Source: an uncultured Clostridia bacterium
GTDB lineage: Bacteria > Bacillota > Clostridia > TANB77 > CAG-508
Length of the DNA stretch: 64,000 nucleotides
Direction of reading: 5' to 3'
Assembly (NCBI GenBank): GCA_947426305.1
Contig: CANEDP010000001.1
Span: 1-64,000 of the forward strand
The notes below the pieces were generated by a model. That model was not told the origin of the DNA. It did no database searches and saw only the letters and a list, made by a program, of their open reading frames with translations. Position 1 is the first letter of the stretch, and every line of letters starts with the position of its first letter. Positions 41,376 through 51,909 of the stretch are shown in pieces. The translations under genes and the position numbers were made by a program.

Positions 41376-44300
41376 TTATACATTATTGAGTAAATCGATT
41401 ACATTTTGTTGTGGACCAAAAAGCCTTTTTTCTAATGCTTGCTTCTTTGTTTCCATAAACAATTCTTCTACTACTCTTTGGCTTCCATCTCGACTTTGAT
41501 CAAGTCTTCTACTTCCATCTCTATTTTTATCTAACGCTCTGGTTCCGTCTTGATAGAATTCCAACTTTTCCAATTGTTCTTTTCGTGTTTCACCTTTTTC
41601 CTTACCGTTTACCTCTATCGCCATACGATTATTTTCACCTATTTTCGATAATGAAAATAACATATCTAATACATTTTGACTGTCAATATTTTCAGTTGTA
41701 TCAGCATATAATGCTTCTTCTAATTGATTTTTTACTGCATTCATTCTTCGATTAGTTTCATGTTCCACTAATCTTTCTTTTTCCTTTGTTCTGTTTATTT
41801 TCTTAACTTTCTTAATGTCATCATCAACAACTTGTTTCATATAATCTGAAATGTCAATCTCTTCTTTTTTCTTGTCCTGACCAGAAAGTTGTCTAATAAC
41901 GTCTGCTGTTCTTTTAGAATCTTCTGACATCATTTTCTCTTTCATTAAATCATAAACTTCATCCAATCTTTCTGCTAATTCTTTTTTATTTGTAATTCCA
42001 GTTTGCCTCATATATTCTAGAACTGTATCCGTTGCTAAAATTTGTTCCAACGCTTGATTGGTCTTATCTTGATTATTTTGCAAGTTTTCATATGCATTTT
42101 GAACATTTTCTGTATCGATAAAATCATCATACAATTTTATTTCACCTTTTTTAATAATTCCCTTTTCTTCAAGTATTCCTAAAATATTTTTCTTAATCTG
42201 CATAACATCATTTGCTGACATTTGCGTTTGATTAATATCGATAATACCTCTTCTAGCATAGTATTTTTGAATTTGACTTTGGATTAACTTTTGCTGATTA
42301 TTTTTCATGTCAAATTTAATTGCTCTTAATCTTTGGGCTCTTGATGCATCGGATTTTTCTGTCATTTTTTTCTCCGCTTGATTGATAAAGTTCTTTTCCG
42401 CTTGATTTTCCGGATTATCCATATCAATTCCAAAAAAAGTATTTCCAATCGCTACAACACTATCATCATTGGCATATTCGTTGAATAACAATTCTTCTTC
42501 TGACATTTGTTCTGCCATATTTTTCTGATTTTGCTCTTCTTCAGCAAATTTATTTTTAAAATCATCCGTATTTATTGAAGTTTCTAATTCATTCAATTGT
42601 TTTAAAGCTGTTTTAAATTGTTTTGTATATTTCGTATATCCTAATTCTGCTAAAGTTTCTGATTCAATTGGATCAAGATTTGGAAGCGTAATAGCATGAA
42701 CTGAATTATGTAATAATTTTCTAACAAAATTTTTGTGTTTTCCTTTGATTTCTTCTGTATGATTTTGCTCGATTTCTTGGATTTGTCTAGCTGCTTCTAC
42801 TTGCATTGTATATTTCGCATTTTTATTGAAGGCAATAAAATTGTAATTTTTACTCTTCTTATAACTTGGTCTGTTTTTAATTTGTCTTATTTTGGTTGCC
42901 ATTCTCATTCCAGAAATACCTGCTTGGCCTAACAAAGCAATTCCTAAAGTTGGATTTACCACTAATGCTGGAAATCCAACTATACCGGCAGCAAACCCCA
43001 CAACATTTGATTTTGTAAATTTATAATAATTCTTTAATTCCTTAACCTCTTCACTTGACAAATTCAATAGATTCTGTAATCTAGCATTTTCCATAAATCT
43101 CATACCAATGCTGTCCACTTTTTTACGCCAAAATGCTCCACTTACGCCACCTCTTCGTACTGTTTTCATACGATGATATTTTCCATCTGCACCTTTGATT
43201 ACATATTGTTTTGAATCAAATAGATTAGCTATTGTTCCTCCTAGTGTTCCTTCCGCAAATGTTTTTTCTAAATTTTCTATCTTCTTTAATTCTTTTAAAT
43301 ATTCTTGTTCTTCTTTTCTTTCTTCTAATTGTGAATTAATTAATTCTAAATCTGCATTAGCACGTTTTTGCTTCTCCAAAATCCCTGAAATTTGTTTTTG
43401 ATTTTTTTGAGTTCTTTTTCTCCTCATTACATTTTCATATTCTTCATCAAAATGTTGTTTTCTTGCTTCTACGCCCTCTTTATTTTCTTGTAAATTCTTA
43501 ATTTCCTCTTCTAATCTTTTTCTTGCCTCTTCTTCTTTTCTTGCTTCCTCTTCCTTTTGATTTGCTTTCTCTACCATATAATTTCCAAAAGCTGTCTCCG
43601 CTACTGCTCTTATTGGTTTCGTTGCAAGTCGATAAGTTCCTTTCATTAAAAATTTGCCTGCTGATCCACCAACCATTGCTGTTTGTAAACCTTTGATACC
43701 ACTTTTAATTTCTTGAAATCCAACTCGATCCATTTCTCCTGACAAACTGCCTTTACCACCAGACATTTTAAACAAGGTTCGAAGAAATTTTTCGCCTTCT
43801 AGCATAAAATGCAACAATACAAATGCCAAAATTGCACCAGGTAATGACTCTGCCGATAATTTCAAAGCAATCGATACAAACGAAACATAAATAATAACAT
43901 GAAACATCTGTATAATCACATTAATAATATATTCTGTAAACCAACCAGAAAATATTTTTGATTTTCCTGTCATAACTTTATTTAATGCATAAGATGCAGC
44001 AATGGCAGGTGCTACTAAAGTTAAAATCATAATGTTAAACACCCTAATAAAATACTTAATTGCAAACCTCCAAGCATAATAAACTAGTACACCATAAATA
44101 ACCAAACCCGTAAATCCATCTGTTAAATTTAAACTATACGCCCTTGTTCTAGCTGATTCATATAATGTAGTTTCTAGTTCGTTGTATGTTTTAGTTTGCA
44201 CTCCATTTTCATCAAGGCCATATTGATATTCCTCTAATTTTATTTCATCATTTTCACTAAGCAAAGGTTGTAATCCAGTAACAATAGAATCATTAATGGC

Positions 44301-45050
44301 AAAAATCGTAATCATCATATAGTGAATCGTAAATAGAATAATCATTCCAGCAATCCAATCAATTAGCATTTGTTTATAAACCGCTTTCTCAGAAGCAACC
44401 GTTGAAAGTGCCATTTTAATACCAACAAATATCAACACAAGTAACATAAACGCAATTGCAATTAATCTTAAAACATAATACCATTTTGCTACTGCATTTC
44501 TGATAAGCGAAACTACTTGGTTACTAGTCTCAACTTTTTCTTGTCCTTTTTGAATTTCTTCTGATGATTTTTCATTATCTTCAGACACATCATATTGTTC
44601 TGTAGTTGTTTCGAAAATATTAGCATTTAAAATTGGAACTTTGTTAAATAATATGCTTTCCACATTGACAATATTTTGTGAATATACACCTGCAGAATCT
44701 ATTAAAATATCAATTGGACCTCGATTCATATCTAAAATCCAAGTCAGAATCATTTCTGCCACTTCTATCCAACCAATAAAAACCGCTCTTATTCCTAAGG
44801 TCATCAAACCTAACAGATAATTGGCAATTGTTGATAAAGCATTAATAACTTTATCAAATATTCCAGCTTTAATTGTAACTTTTGCATCTTGTGTTCCAGT
44901 ATAATAAATTCCATCTTCATTTACTAAATCACTAAATTTATTCGCATGAGCACATGAAGTCGCAACAAAGAAAGACAACAAAATTGTTATCATAGTCGTA
45001 ACTAACATTTTGTATGAAATTCTTGTGACAAATGACCTCAATATGCTCAC
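41376..45050 (-). CDS. VirB6/TrbL-like protein with very long coiled-coil C-terminus
   Basis: 1224 aa; N-terminal polytopic region with LVAPAIAASYALNKVMTGKSKIFSGWFTEYI; Lys/Glu-rich C-terminal part. Confidence 0.8.
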   Translation of the reverse strand: MSILRSFVTRISYKMLVTTMITILLSFFVATSCAHANKFSDLVNEDGIYYTGTQDAKVTIKAGIFDKVINALSTIANYLLGLMTLGIRAVFIGWIEVAEMILTWILDMNRGPIDILIDSAGVYSQNIVNVESILFNKVPILNANIFETTTEQYDVSEDNEKSSEEIQKGQEKVETSNQVVSLIRNAVAKWYYVLRLIAIAFMLLVLIFVGIKMALSTVASEKAVYKQMLIDWIAGMIILFTIHYMMITIFAINDSIVTGLQPLLSENDEIKLEEYQYGLDENGVQTKTYNELETTLYESARTRAYSLNLTDGFTGLVIYGVLVYYAWRFAIKYFIRVFNIMILTLVAPAIAASYALNKVMTGKSKIFSGWFTEYIINVIIQMFHVIIYVSFVSIALKLSAESLPGAILAFVLLHFMLEGEKFLRTLFKMSGGKGSLSGEMDRVGFQEIKSGIKGLQTAMVGGSAGKFLMKGTYRLATKPIRAVAETAFGNYMVEKANQKEEEARKEEEARKRLEEEIKNLQENKEGVEARKQHFDEEYENVMRRKRTQKNQKQISGILEKQKRANADLELINSQLEERKEEQEYLKELKKIENLEKTFAEGTLGGTIANLFDSKQYVIKGADGKYHRMKTVRRGGVSGAFWRKKVDSIGMRFMENARLQNLLNLSSEEVKELKNYYKFTKSNVVGFAAGIVGFPALVVNPTLGIALLGQAGISGMRMATKIRQIKNRPSYKKSKNYNFIAFNKNAKYTMQVEAARQIQEIEQNHTEEIKGKHKNFVRKLLHNSVHAITLPNLDPIESETLAELGYTKYTKQFKTALKQLNELETSINTDDFKNKFAEEEQNQKNMAEQMSEEELLFNEYANDDSVVAIGNTFFGIDMDNPENQAEKNFINQAEKKMTEKSDASRAQRLRAIKFDMKNNQQKLIQSQIQKYYARRGIIDINQTQMSANDVMQIKKNILGILEEKGIIKKGEIKLYDDFIDTENVQNAYENLQNNQDKTNQALEQILATDTVLEYMRQTGITNKKELAERLDEVYDLMKEKMMSEDSKRTADVIRQLSGQDKKKEEIDISDYMKQVVDDDIKKVKKINRTKEKERLVEHETNRRMNAVKNQLEEALYADTTENIDSQNVLDMLFSLSKIGENNRMAIEVNGKEKGETRKEQLEKLEFYQDGTRALDKNRDGSRRLDQSRDGSQRVVEELFMETKKQALEKRLFGPQQNVIDLLNNV

Positions 45051-45053
45051 CTC

Positions 45054-46589
45054 CTAAATTTTCAATTCGATTTCAGTATCATTATATCTCAAAATCTGAT
45101 TCTCACATGATTTTATTTCAAATTCTTCTTGGCCAGTTATGACAACGCCTTTTTTCTGATTTTTTAAATCGTAATAATAAATTCCTTTATTCGCAACACT
45201 ATAAATAAAACAATCTTCATTGCTCCAAATATAGGATTCAATGTTTTCACTCAATTCGCAGTTTGGGTAAGCTGAATTTTGTGAAATAAAATACGTGCAT
45301 ATAATGTTATCATTTCCTGACATTTTCATATAGTAATCATAATTATTTCCACGATTTCTCGTATCTTGCGCTTCGTATTTTTGCTTGTATTCTTCGCACT
45401 TCTCCGAAAATTGTAACTGCTGACTGACTCTTCTTACTTCGGCATTGTACACATTATCCAATTGCAAAATCGCCACAAATTCCGTGTATTTCAAATACGG
45501 ATTGATTCTTTCTTGACTGACTCCAATATTGTTATATAGAACAATTCCATTCGTGTTTTCATAATTCATTTTAATGTCAATTCCCTTATTCGGATAGGAT
45601 AAAAATACCGTTTCTGCATTGTAAGTATATTCCTCATAATCAGGCCACAAATAAGTCAGTTCATTCATGAATTCTAATAGTGTCGTTTTTTCTGCTAAAA
45701 ACTGATCAACTAATGTAAAAAATTCATCAAATCCTTTTTCCTCCATATTTCGATAAACAGAGATTTGGTCTTCTTCGAAAAATACATACATCTCTTTTCC
45801 TTTGTAGCCAATGATGTTTTTTTCTTCATTTTGAAATGTCGGTTTTCCAAGTTCTCTTATTATTATATCATGATTTTCGCCAACAGTAAAGCCATTTATA
45901 ATAGATTTTACATAATTTTTTGTAAAAACGACATTGTAAATTTTTCCACTAATTTTTCTTACTTCAATTCCTTCGTCAAAATAGACATAATAATCTTGAA
46001 AAATAGTTTCTCGGGTTCCGAAGTCAACTACCGTACTCCAATGATTTTGAAGGCAACTTACCAATTCCGGAGATTCTACAGTAAACTCCGTTAGCGTAAT
46101 CTCTTTATAATCTCTCAAACTGATTTGAGAATCCATATAAATGAAATAATCTTCCATTCCATTGATGAGAATTTTCTTAATTTTGTCTTTGTTTCCTATC
46201 ACTCGTATTTCGATGTCTTTGCTTTCATCTAACAGTCGAAAATTACTGTAATTTAGGAATTTTGCCATATCCTTTATCAAATTTTGATAAAATTCTTCGT
46301 TGCTTTTTTCATTTTCGTATAAATTATATTTAAAATCGATATAAATATCAGTCAAGAATCCTTCTTCTTTGCTATCTTTGGTTTTTATCAATCGGCAACC
46401 ATAATATTTCAAAATTTCTTCAATGGAATGAAAGCCATCCATTAATTCCAAATTTTCCTTTTGATTGCGACCATTTTGAACATCATTTAAAAGTGCCACC
46501 AAAATCAACATAGCAAAAATCAGAAACACTACAGTAGCCAAAATAATCATTCTTTTTTTTAATTGATTTTGATTGATATCACTTTGCAT
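45054..46589 (-). CDS. Hypothetical membrane-anchored protein of T4SS-like locus
   Basis: Single TM, 511 aa. Confidence 0.6.
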   Translation of the reverse strand: MQSDINQNQLKKRMIILATVVFLIFAMLILVALLNDVQNGRNQKENLELMDGFHSIEEILKYYGCRLIKTKDSKEEGFLTDIYIDFKYNLYENEKSNEEFYQNLIKDMAKFLNYSNFRLLDESKDIEIRVIGNKDKIKKILINGMEDYFIYMDSQISLRDYKEITLTEFTVESPELVSCLQNHWSTVVDFGTRETIFQDYYVYFDEGIEVRKISGKIYNVVFTKNYVKSIINGFTVGENHDIIIRELGKPTFQNEEKNIIGYKGKEMYVFFEEDQISVYRNMEEKGFDEFFTLVDQFLAEKTTLLEFMNELTYLWPDYEEYTYNAETVFLSYPNKGIDIKMNYENTNGIVLYNNIGVSQERINPYLKYTEFVAILQLDNVYNAEVRRVSQQLQFSEKCEEYKQKYEAQDTRNRGNNYDYYMKMSGNDNIICTYFISQNSAYPNCELSENIESYIWSNEDCFIYSVANKGIYYYDLKNQKKGVVITGQEEFEIKSCENQILRYNDTEIELKI

Positions 46590-46598
46590 TCATACCTC

Positions 46599-47783
46599 CT
46601 ATTTATTCTTTTGGTCTCCAACTGGTCTTAAACTTGTAACATTTTTTAAGTTGAATAATTGTAAAATGATTTTTTCAACTTTTGTTAAAATTAATAAAAA
46701 TGTCAAAGCAACCCATATGGAGGTTTCAGCAATTTCTCCAGCAGTATACATAAATATCAAATAAATCAAAGCATGAATTGGTTGTATTGCTACATTTATC
46801 ATCAGTTCATGACTCCATATAGAAAAAGCTTGTGCTTTATTATCTCCAACTTTATCGATAGGATAAGTAATTGTAATAATTGGTGAAATGAAAATCAAAA
46901 ATCCAACTACTATTACTCTTTTTAAATACATAAAATAAAATTTTGATTGTATATAAATTAATAGCCAATATACAACAGAATAGCAAGCATATGACCATCC
47001 TGTAAGAGTAAGTAATTTAGAATCTATTTCATATAATGTTTTTACTTCAAAACTAATTCCTCCATTAGCATCTAATATGCTTTTAAAATTGTACATAAAA
47101 TTACTAAATATATTTCCTACATTTAAAATAATGGCAATGATATAATGCATAAAAAACAATAATAAAATGCTCTCTGCCCAAGAAATTAACATATTTTTAT
47201 ATTTGGCTTTATCTTCTGATACAGTAGATAAAGCCATTCTAATTCCAACATAAATTAAAACCAATAAACTAATTGCTATTGCAATTAAGCGGAACGTATA
47301 ATAACTTTGTGCAACACTATTTCGAATTGATTTTGCAATACTATTTGTTGTAATTGTTTTTGCATGAGAATGTGAACCAATTGTATAAGAATCCTCAAGG
47401 TTAAAATAATCAATATTAAACAATCCAATTTCATTAAAAACTGCTCTTTGAATCGTAAAATAGTCACCAATTGTAATTGACATTAATCCTCTTATTAAAT
47501 AAGGAAACAAATTTATAAGCCTAACAAGCAGTGATCCAATTACTGCAAAAGTTCCAGACATATTAAAGCCTAATGCTGAGGTAAGAACTTTAGTTGCTTG
47601 ACCTGCATAATCAACTTTTGATTCACTAATCAAACCTTCCAAATCTTTGCCTGTAATTGTATTAGACGTGATATCATCTGTTAATGTCGTATTAGTTGCC
47701 TGTACTCTACCACAAAATATGAAATTCAATAAAATCACTACCACTAGCAGTGTACTGACTATTTTTTTCATTGATTCCCTCAT
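46599..47783 (-). CDS. VirB6/TrbL-like polytopic protein
   Basis: YLKRVIVVGFLIFISPIITITYPIDKVGDNKAQAFSIW. Confidence 0.8.
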   Translation of the reverse strand: MRESMKKIVSTLLVVVILLNFIFCGRVQATNTTLTDDITSNTITGKDLEGLISESKVDYAGQATKVLTSALGFNMSGTFAVIGSLLVRLINLFPYLIRGLMSITIGDYFTIQRAVFNEIGLFNIDYFNLEDSYTIGSHSHAKTITTNSIAKSIRNSVAQSYYTFRLIAIAISLLVLIYVGIRMALSTVSEDKAKYKNMLISWAESILLLFFMHYIIAIILNVGNIFSNFMYNFKSILDANGGISFEVKTLYEIDSKLLTLTGWSYACYSVVYWLLIYIQSKFYFMYLKRVIVVGFLIFISPIITITYPIDKVGDNKAQAFSIWSHELMINVAIQPIHALIYLIFMYTAGEIAETSIWVALTFLLILTKVEKIILQLFNLKNVTSLRPVGDQKNK

Positions 47784-47797
47784 CTTTATTTTTTATA

Positions 47798-49814
47798 TTA
47801 CTGTTGTTTTGCTCTTTCCATTTGAATTTGTTTATTCAAGTTGGTTTCTACAAATTCAAATTCTTTATTCGTTGGTTGAATTGATAGAATAGCAGAATCT
47901 CCGCCTACTTTCAACAATCCTTCACCTCTGCCACAAGTAATCAAGAAACCAGCCTCGCCTTCGCTTAGTTTAAATACTTCTTTTAAGTATTCGATTTCTG
48001 ATTTATCCTGCGCCAAAAATAATTTTGTTTCAGAAGATGTCAAAATCGCTTGAGCTTCTGGTTTTTCATAAAAATCTTGGAATTTTTGTGAAATAACGGC
48101 CAACGAAACATTTCTTTTTCTGGCACGTCTTGCCATTGTATTTAAGAAATCAACTGCTTCTGGAAGCGGCAACATCATCCATGCTTCGTCAACGAGAACT
48201 CTTTTTTTGGCTGCTTTTGTTTTATCTTCGCTATTTTTCTTAACGTATTTTTCCCAAACCCATGAAAGCAAAATTTGTTGTGCCAATGGTCTTGCAAATC
48301 TTTCCTCCAATTGCGAAATATCCAAATTGATAAATGGTACGCCATCTAACAATTCAAATGTAGATTGTCCATCAAAATACGCCATTTGACCATGCAATTC
48401 TCTGACATATTGCTTCATAACTTTTACCAAATAACTATAATGGAAACGATAATCTGGATTCTCATTTTCCTGTGCTTTTCTGCAAATTCTTTTATACCAA
48501 GACCCAATCGTTGGCATTTCCTTTTTCACTTTTCCCAAATAATTTTGAGAAATATTAATTGGACCACCATTTGAACTTTGGTACAAACTCTCCACGGAAC
48601 TATTGATACCACGGCTTACATATTCTTCCAAAACAGATTCTGAAATAATTTGTTTCGTAAGCTCGTTTACTTCCTTACTTCCTGTACTTCCGTCTTGCCA
48701 TCGTAAGCAAACCTTGCGTTACGTCTTCTACTTTATTTTCAACACTTACAATCGTTCTTTCTTTTCCTGTAATTTCATCTTTGATAACCTCTGGTTCAAT
48801 ATCAAAAACATTAATAATCGTTTTAGAGGTTGGGCTAATCACTACATTAACACCGCCCAAAGATTCTGCAACAACGCCATATTCGCCTTCTGCATCTAAC
48901 GCCAAACTTTCAATTCCCATTAAAATCGAAGAACGCGCTGAAAGGGTTTTAATGGTAACAGATTTACCAGCACCAGATTTACCAAAAACAATCATATTAT
49001 AATTGGTAAGTTTTGAACTAAAATTGTTATATAAAATAGGAAGTCCTGTCTGTTTATTAAATCCTAAGGGAATTCCGTCTTCGTGCCCTACTTCTGAATT
49101 AAAAAATGGAAATACAGTGGACATCGCCCTTCTATCAAATGTGTGTGATTTGTTCAATTTATTTTCGCAAAATGGCATATTCGAACGAAATGCTTCATCT
49201 TGCATTGCCCATGCTGGTTTTAAATCAATTAAATTTTTGGACATTTCGTTGGTTAATAATTCTGTATATTTATCTAATTCATCCATGCTGTACGCAAATA
49301 CAGTGGATATAATCGTGCTATCAAATAATTTGTTAAAACCTGCTGCAATCGCGTCTCTTAGTTCTTCTGCTTCTGCTCTTTTTTGAGCAATAATTCTTTC
49401 TCTGTTGATATCTCCTCTATCTTGTGCAACCACCCTTTCTGATTCCAATTCGTTAATCGTTCGATTCAAATCCGTTTGAGAAGTGGATTCGCTGACTGGG
49501 TTGATAAAAACAGATACATTTACATCTCCAAATGTATACATTCCTCTCAAAAATTCTGGGAAAGTACACATTCTAGGCAAAGCCGCCACAACCATGCTTC
49601 TTGCGTATCTGGTTCGATTCGAAGCAATTTCTAAGTGGTTGGTATAACTTGCATCAATTCCTCCAGGTGCAATGAGATGTTTAATATCTTTCTCATCTGT
49701 TTTAAAAATGCTTTTGGTTTCCTGAATCTTTGTAGTATCTATTTCTAATTCATTAATAGGTTCTTGCTTTTTTATTCCAAACATATGATTTCCTCCTTTT
49801 TCTTTAGTTTTCAT
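47798..49814 (-). CDS. virB4: VirB4/TraE-type conjugation ATPase, one +1 frame change at CGG 48690-48692
   Basis: Walker A GKSGAGKSVTIKTL, Walker B-region VLVDEAWMMLP; joins as QGLLTMAR-GSTGSKEVNELTKQIISESVLEEYVSRGINSSVESL; length 2017 = 3n+1. Confidence 0.93.
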
Positions 49815-51129
49815 TATCTATGTCATTATTTCTTTTGACGATTTTTCTTCGTGGAGTTTCGGCTTGTGATGTTACTTGATTTGACGTTCTATTAACTCTC
49901 CTTGTGGTCGTTCCCCTTGAAGCAACTTTTTTTGGTTCCGTTTTCTCTGGTATTTTCTTTTCTTCTTGAATTTGTGCCGTATTCTCAACATTCTCTTTTG
50001 CCAATTCAAATACTCTTGGATTCAACTGGTCTTCGTATTGGTCTAGCAACTGAGAGGCTTTATCTTTAATGGATTGCATTTTACTTCTTTCTTTTTCTAA
50101 ATCTTCAATCTGTTTTTGCTTATCTGCCTTCAAAATACTATCTGTTGCCATATCGATAGCAGCAATATTAATTTCTTGATCTAATTTTTCTTGACGTTTT
50201 TGTAATACATCTTTTCCTGTACTATATAATGCATCATACTGAGCATCCAACGCCTTCTGTAACTGGTAAACTTCTGATTCATCCCTGTTATAAGCAATAT
50301 ATAATAATTCCATTAATTCCTCTGATTCCAAAATCCTACTAGATACTTGTGAACTCATAAGAGAACTTGATATGTTCTGGCATCTTGTATATAATTCCGA
50401 AAAACACATATTATCAATTTCGTCTTTTGAATAATTTTCTAGGTTTCCACCAAGTTCGCTGACGAAAAAAGATACAATAACATAGGTTCTCTGTTGCAAA
50501 ATATTTTGATTCGAATTCAATCTTGCTACGTAATTTGTAATATCAACTCCATATTCTAAGACATTTTGTTTTCTTCTTTTCTCGAAGTAAAGTTTTTCTT
50601 GCAAAGCATTATTTCCAGCTCTCTTGGCTTGCTGAATTTTCGCATCAATTTTATTAATTTCATTATTTAAAGCATTGACTCTTTCTTGGTATCCAGCAAC
50701 GATATCTTTTAAATTCAATGTCCTGCTTTGAACATATAATTGAATTGGAAATCGAAGTGTATTCAAAAATTGTACAAACCCCTCTTCCACCGAAATTTTT
50801 TCCTGTTCCGACATCAAATCATAATTCACGCCATTGCACTGTAAAACCATGATGTACTGTGTTTTATTCTTTCGAACAATCATATTATCAATCACTTCAT
50901 CAAATTCCATAAAGTCAAAAATTGACTCTTGTGTTAATTCTCCTTGAAATCTGCCATAGTTATCTACCTTTTTTTCTTGTTTATTTCCATTATTGTAATC
51001 CGTCTGAACAACACTTTCTTCGCTTTTTTGCTTTCTTGGTCGAATAAGATACAAGTAAAACAAGACAAGCAAAAACATAACAAAAATGATAATTCCTATC
51101 ATAATTTGCAATACAGTAATAATATCCAT
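49804..51129 (-). CDS. T4SS-associated protein with N-terminal TM and coiled coils
   Basis: Directly precedes virB4; FMEFDEVIDNMIVRKNKTQYIMVLQCNGVNYDLMSEQEK. Confidence 0.65.
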   Translation of the reverse strand: MDIITVLQIMIGIIIFVMFLLVLFYLYLIRPRKQKSEESVVQTDYNNGNKQEKKVDNYGRFQGELTQESIFDFMEFDEVIDNMIVRKNKTQYIMVLQCNGVNYDLMSEQEKISVEEGFVQFLNTLRFPIQLYVQSRTLNLKDIVAGYQERVNALNNEINKIDAKIQQAKRAGNNALQEKLYFEKRRKQNVLEYGVDITNYVARLNSNQNILQQRTYVIVSFFVSELGGNLENYSKDEIDNMCFSELYTRCQNISSSLMSSQVSSRILESEELMELLYIAYNRDESEVYQLQKALDAQYDALYSTGKDVLQKRQEKLDQEINIAAIDMATDSILKADKQKQIEDLEKERSKMQSIKDKASQLLDQYEDQLNPRVFELAKENVENTAQIQEEKKIPEKTEPKKVASRGTTTRRVNRTSNQVTSQAETPRRKIVKRNNDIDNEN

Positions 51130-51483
51130 CTATCTTTCCTCCTTTGTACTTTTCTTACTCTGGTAATAAGTATAAATTTTGCGTTTTTTCTTAAACTTGA
51201 TATAGCGAATAATAATTTCGCTAATTGGTTCTCCGCCAATTTTTTTGGTTAGCGGAATCGTAGCAATAGTCGGAATTTTTACAGCGCCTACAATGTATCC
51301 TAATATCGCAAGAACCGCCATAATAATGATTCCTACTGTTTTCAACGACATCAAAGAAAACAGCCACAAAAATATTGCACCAATTCCGGCTCCAATTGCC
51401 GTTGTAATCAATGACTTAATCGAGAAAATATATAATATTCTTGATTCTCCCTTATAATTACGTGGTATATAATAGGTACCCAT
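51130..51483 (-). CDS. PrgI/VirB3-like membrane protein
   Basis: MGTYYIPRNYKGESRILYIFSIKSLITTAIGA...; position next to virB4. Confidence 0.75.
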   Translation of the reverse strand: MGTYYIPRNYKGESRILYIFSIKSLITTAIGAGIGAIFLWLFSLMSLKTVGIIIMAVLAILGYIVGAVKIPTIATIPLTKKIGGEPISEIIIRYIKFKKKRKIYTYYQSKKSTKEER

Positions 51484-51504
51484 AATAATTCCTCCTTTGT
51501 TTAT

Positions 51505-51909
51505 CTAGAAATTGGAAACCACTCTTAAAACCGCACTCCAAATTCCATATGCTCCAAAAATAACAATTCCTGCAACAACAACACCAATTAATTGTTGTTT
51601 CAAAGCCGCCTGTTTGTCTGGTGGCGACATAAGATATTTGATTCCCATATACGATACAACTGCAACCATAACGCCTGCGCCAACCATTGTCAAAAGTGAA
51701 CCTAATCCTGTAAAACTCTGAGTAATTTTTTGGGTGTCAAATCCACCTGCATTGTCCTTTGCTTGTTTTCCTGCTTCAATAAAACCATTCGCCTTTTGCT
51801 CCATTTCCGTTATGCTTGTTGCACTTACTTCAAATGTATTCAAATAAACTAGTCCTATTAATAAATTGATAGCAATTGCAACTATCAAAAATTTTTGATA
51901 TCGTTTCAT
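51505..51909 (-). CDS. VirB2/TrbC pilin-like protein
   Basis: Signal/TM, LTMVGAGVMVAVVSYMGIKYLMSPPDKQAALKQQLIGVVVAGIVIFGAYGIW. Confidence 0.75.
   Translation of the reverse strand: MKRYQKFLIVAIAINLLIGLVYLNTFEVSATSITEMEQKANGFIEAGKQAKDNAGGFDTQKITQSFTGLGSLLTMVGAGVMVAVVSYMGIKYLMSPPDKQAALKQQLIGVVVAGIVIFGAYGIWSAVLRVVSNF

Noticed and set aside
33052-49814. Classical -1 slippery-heptamer or poly-A transcriptional slippage at the T4SS breaks
   Set aside because: No X XXY YYZ heptamer or long A/T run at the switch points; required shift is +1 at CGG in each case.
32445-51909. Calling the T4SS-like locus a complete ICE
   Set aside because: No relaxase, coupling protein, recombinase or att-like repeats recognised at its borders within the window.
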